From: Paulinella micropora
Lineage: Eukaryota; Cercozoa; Imbricatea; Euglyphida
Length of the DNA: 23,035 nt
Assembly: GCA_009731375.1 (NCBI GenBank)
Contig: BJOX01000119.1
Location: 105,982-129,016, forward strand
Direction of reading: 5' to 3'
A model generated the notes under the pieces. That model did not search any database and was not told where the DNA came from. It worked only from the letters and a program-made list of their open reading frames with translations. How positions within the stretch are numbered: the stretch's first letter is position 1; the number at the start of each line of letters is the position of its first letter. A program made the position numbers and the translations under genes. Positions 1 to 23,035 of this stretch are shown here, one piece after another.

Positions 1-1
1 C

Positions 2-20826
<20,825 letters not shown>

Positions 20827-21212
20827 TATCTAACAAGCTGCGTCTGGGCCAGCCATTCATATGCACAATGTGTAAGCCGAAAGAGCGCGGGGCAGAGGCC
20901 TGGCAGAGCCCCCCCCCNNNNNNNNNNNNNNNNNNNNNNNNNNNNNNNNNNNNNNNNNNNNNNCCCCCGCCTCTTCCTCTTCCCCCACCCACCTACCCAA
21001 CTCTCCACCACCACCTCTTTTCTATTTGCATAGTGCTGTATGTTATTTGTCGTTGTAGTTGGTTGGTTGGTTCATTGGTTTATGTATTACTTATTGACTA
21101 GGAAACGTTCCTGTATCGCAAGCAGTCTTGTTAGAGTCATTGATGTATTCACCTTGGTCACGCCTCGTGTGTTGGCTGATGACAATCAGGTAGATATTAT
21201 TAGTCGGGTCAC
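20827..21212 (+). other. 3' untranslated region and gap
   Basis: Sequence after the stop. Contains a C-run, an assembly gap of 46 N (20918-20963), a C-rich continuation and GTTGGTTGGTTGG near 21058. No AATAAA was found in the first several hundred bases, so the poly(A) site is not located. Confidence 0.5.
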
Positions 21213-21308
21213 TTGACCAAACGCTTAGAAATTAATGCAATTATTACTGCGGACATGCAAGTGGGAAAACAGCCCAACTTCGAACTCGTTTTTCTCAATC
21301 AGTATTTC

Positions 21309-21490
21309 AGATGTCCTGGAAATAGAAAAAAAAAAAAAATTCCATGTCCTGGAAATCTTTTCATACCTGGCAAAATTTGCCAGGTTCTGGATTTTTTTTT
21401 TTCCAATCTTTCTAGAAAAATTTGCCAGGTCCTGGAAAAAAATATACATATTTTTCAGGACCTGGAAGAACATTCCGACTTCCAGAAAAT
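21309..21490. repeat. Cluster of CCTGG-type palindromes with A/T runs
   Basis: Repeated TGTCCTGGAAA and TTTGCCAGG(T/A)CCTGG motifs in both orientations. A palindrome at 21365-21385 (ACCTGGCAAA.. mirrored) and a hairpin at 21425-21465 (CCAGGTCCTGGAAAAA mirrored). Probably a nest of small foldback elements. Confidence 0.65.
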
Positions 21491-21604
21491 TTTTCTGATA
21501 CGAGGACAGTATTGAAAAGGTCTTATCCTGAGCTTTCAAATGATGGCTTCAGCACTCTCATATCGCTTTCGATTGATGGAGAACGATGAAATCAAAGTTG
21601 AATA

Positions 21605-21748
21605 CACATAAAAGCACGCAAGTGAAAGGTAATTTCTCTTAACGTGGTTAACTTCCAGGCAAGTAATTTAATTATTGAATTTTTTGCCGGGAAGTTAACC
21701 ACATTAAGGGAAATTACCTGGGTAATTTCACTTGCGTGCTTTTATGTG
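21605..21748. mobile_element. Foldback element with about 60-bp arms
   Basis: Arms 21605-21662 and 21684-21748: outer CACATAAAAGCACGCAAGTG, inner GTGGTTAACTTCC, inverted with few mismatches and one about 7-base insertion (TTACCCA-type) in the right arm. The loop is AT-rich. Foldback MITE-like. Confidence 0.8.
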
Positions 21749-22140
21749 ATAGTTTGCTATTGCAATGTTCGCAGTAATACATCAGAGTCGCAGACATTAC
21801 CCAATTCAAAATGACTCGCATTAGAAATCATACTTATCGGTCATGAGTTATGGACATCCACAACTGGCAAAATGGCTCTATTTCAAATTCAGCTTTCTCT
21901 GTGCATAAGCTTATTTCAGATGCGGCTCTCAATTTTTTGAATGGTCGATGCGGCAAGCTCGGGACTTAGATGTTCAAACGAGCTGCTGAGCGTGCAGTCT
22001 TGCAATGATTCTTGATTAGGTAATTCAATGATTGCATCGGGACAAGCAAGTTCAAAATTAAATGATTTTACTAAGATTTCTGGTCCGGCAGAGCAGAGGT
22101 GTAATAGATGTAGCCAGGGCTGAGGGGTATGTTTTGGCCC
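21749..22140. other. Unannotated 3' flank
   Basis: Unique-looking AT-rich sequence. A reverse-strand frame across 21916-22173 stays open but shows no recognised motif. Nothing supportable. Confidence 0.4.
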
Positions 22141-22185
22141 GCAGTGCAAATGTAAAGCCGGGGGGGGGGGCACCTACACCAACCA

Positions 22186-22250
22186 CCGCGCTGCCGACCC
22201 CGCCTCGCTGGCGGGCGCGATCGCGCGTCGAGGTGGGATCAGCAGCGCGG
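22186..22250. repeat. GC-rich hairpin
   Basis: Arms 22186-22207 and 22229-22250 (CCGCGCTGCCGACCCC mirrored, 19 of 22 matching) around a loop with GGGCGCGATCGCGC. Strong local GC contrast with the AT-rich flank and a run of G just upstream at 22160. Confidence 0.75.
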
Positions 22251-22367
22251 GGTTGACGTAGGGAGCTTTTTTGTAGTTTTTTGCACTTAATATACAATTA
22301 CAATTCATCTCTCCGTCTGGGTCATGTGTCTTTGTCTGGTTGCTTATCCTTTCTTGCAGTTTTCTCC

Positions 22368-22512
22368 TTGTCACGTTGATCCTCTTGATGTCTTTCAGTT
22401 GGTGATGGAAATCGATGTCGTTGCCGTGTCAATATCACGTGACTGTCATTGTCACATTGATCCCCTTGATGTCTTTTTTGTGATGGAGATCGTTGTCGTT
22501 GCCGTGTCGATG
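22368..22512. repeat. Two-copy 81-bp-period direct repeat
   Basis: Copies at 22368-22433 and 22449-22512 starting TTGTCACRTTGATCC and ending GTCGTTGCCGTGTC, about 85-90% identical. Confidence 0.8.
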
Positions 22513-23035
22513 ATGTTTTGAATACAATATACAGTAGCTAGTAAGTCAGAGGGTCAGGCTGTCAACTTAGACAGCTGGTCGCCTCTTGTACTATCCCCAA
22601 CGATGGCTCAATGGAAGAGTAAGTCGGTAATATAACCAAACACAGTCCTCAAAAAAGAGAATGATGTCTCGTTATATTAGCTCAGTGACGCAAAGACAAA
22701 AAACCGCCAAAAGACCAGGATCAAATTGGCATTTCAGACGTGTCCGGCCAGACGAAATCTATAAATAAGTTTTTTACCTGATAATTCGGGGGGTGATGTC
22801 CACAGTACCCCCTCCCAGTTTTTTATGGCGGAACTTCGTTTCCGACATAATACGCTTTGAACTGATTTCTTTTCTGACTAAGATTCGTTTAGAGTTATAT
22901 ATGAAGATACATCAACCCACGAATTAGCAGTTATAAAACAACAATTATACTTGCCCCGGTACCAATCGTATATATACTCTAGCACATTCAGTATCTATAT
23001 TAAAATCTTCCTCTTTCTTCTGTCGATAAGATATT
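22513..23035. other. Unannotated end of window
   Basis: AT-rich, no repeat arrays, no exon or RNA gene recognised on either strand. A weak tRNA A-box-like TGGCTCAATGG lies at 22604-22614 without a fitting B-box or fold. Confidence 0.4.

Noticed and set aside
21213-21515. Open frames on both strands over the CCTGG cluster
   Set aside because: The apparent repeats in the peptides are explained by the palindromic CCTGGAAA motifs and A/T runs.
21916-22173. Reverse-strand open frame of about 85 codons
   Set aside because: No recognised motif, and its upstream part lies over the G-run near the GC-rich hairpin. Length is within chance expectation.
22604-22614. tRNA A-box-like TGGCTCAATGG
   Set aside because: No B-box at a suitable distance and no cloverleaf could be drawn.

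Overview
The window is eukaryotic nuclear DNA and carries, on the + strand, the 3' part of one intron-rich protein gene, followed by about 2.2 kb of non-coding flank. I could stitch 24 exons together by hand. All 23 junctions keep one reading frame, every intron is GT..AG, and the chain ends in a stop codon at 20824-20826. The visible coding sequence is 2,457 nt (818 residues plus stop). The 5' end lies outside the window. The product is a Rho-type guanine nucleotide exchange factor: a Ser/Pro-rich N-terminal region, an unrecognised helical region, a DH (RhoGEF) domain (about residues 303-495), a PH domain (about 498-641), a C2 domain (about 660-775) and a short tail. DH domains are best known from animals, their unicellular relatives, fungi and amoebae. 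I infer such a eukaryote but cannot place it further.

Layout: exons 1-4 (2-2625) encode the N-terminal region; exons 5-6 (2953-3410) the linker; exons 7-13 (4910-10253) the DH domain; exons 14-18 plus the start of 19 (11799-14825) the PH domain; exons 19-22 (14850-17704) the C2 domain; exons 23-24 (18608-20826) the tail. About 88% of the gene is intron, and the introns are almost entirely short tandem repeats: TATC/GATA, CTAC, CATC, CTTT, ATAC/GTAT, TTG/AAC, GATTNT hexamers and TCATG pentamers. A few MITE-like or foldback elements and one 372-bp dispersed repeat are set among them. There are two assembly gaps (10824-10887 and 20918-20963).

The most unusual feature is a recurrent architecture I call exon-edge echoes. 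Short pieces of an exon's end, together with its splice site, are copied again and again into the neighbouring intron, each copy separated by microsatellite. Copies of 3' exon ends (with GT donor) lie only downstream of exons 4, 8, 13, 18, 20, 22 and 23. Copies of 5' exon ends (with AG acceptor) lie only upstream of exons 7, 14, 23 and 24. Exon 8 has 10 echoes, exon 18 has 6 and exon 23 has 11 downstream. Two echoes upstream of exon 23 are complete 36-nt AG..GT cassettes that would splice in without changing the frame. Many repeat tracts begin within a few bases of a donor and look grown from the donor sequence itself. Several small exons sit in the loop between (TATC)n and (GATA)n arms.

The 3' flank (20827-23035) has no recognisable gene. 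It holds two hairpin-forming elements, a cluster of CCTGG palindromes and a short tandem duplication.
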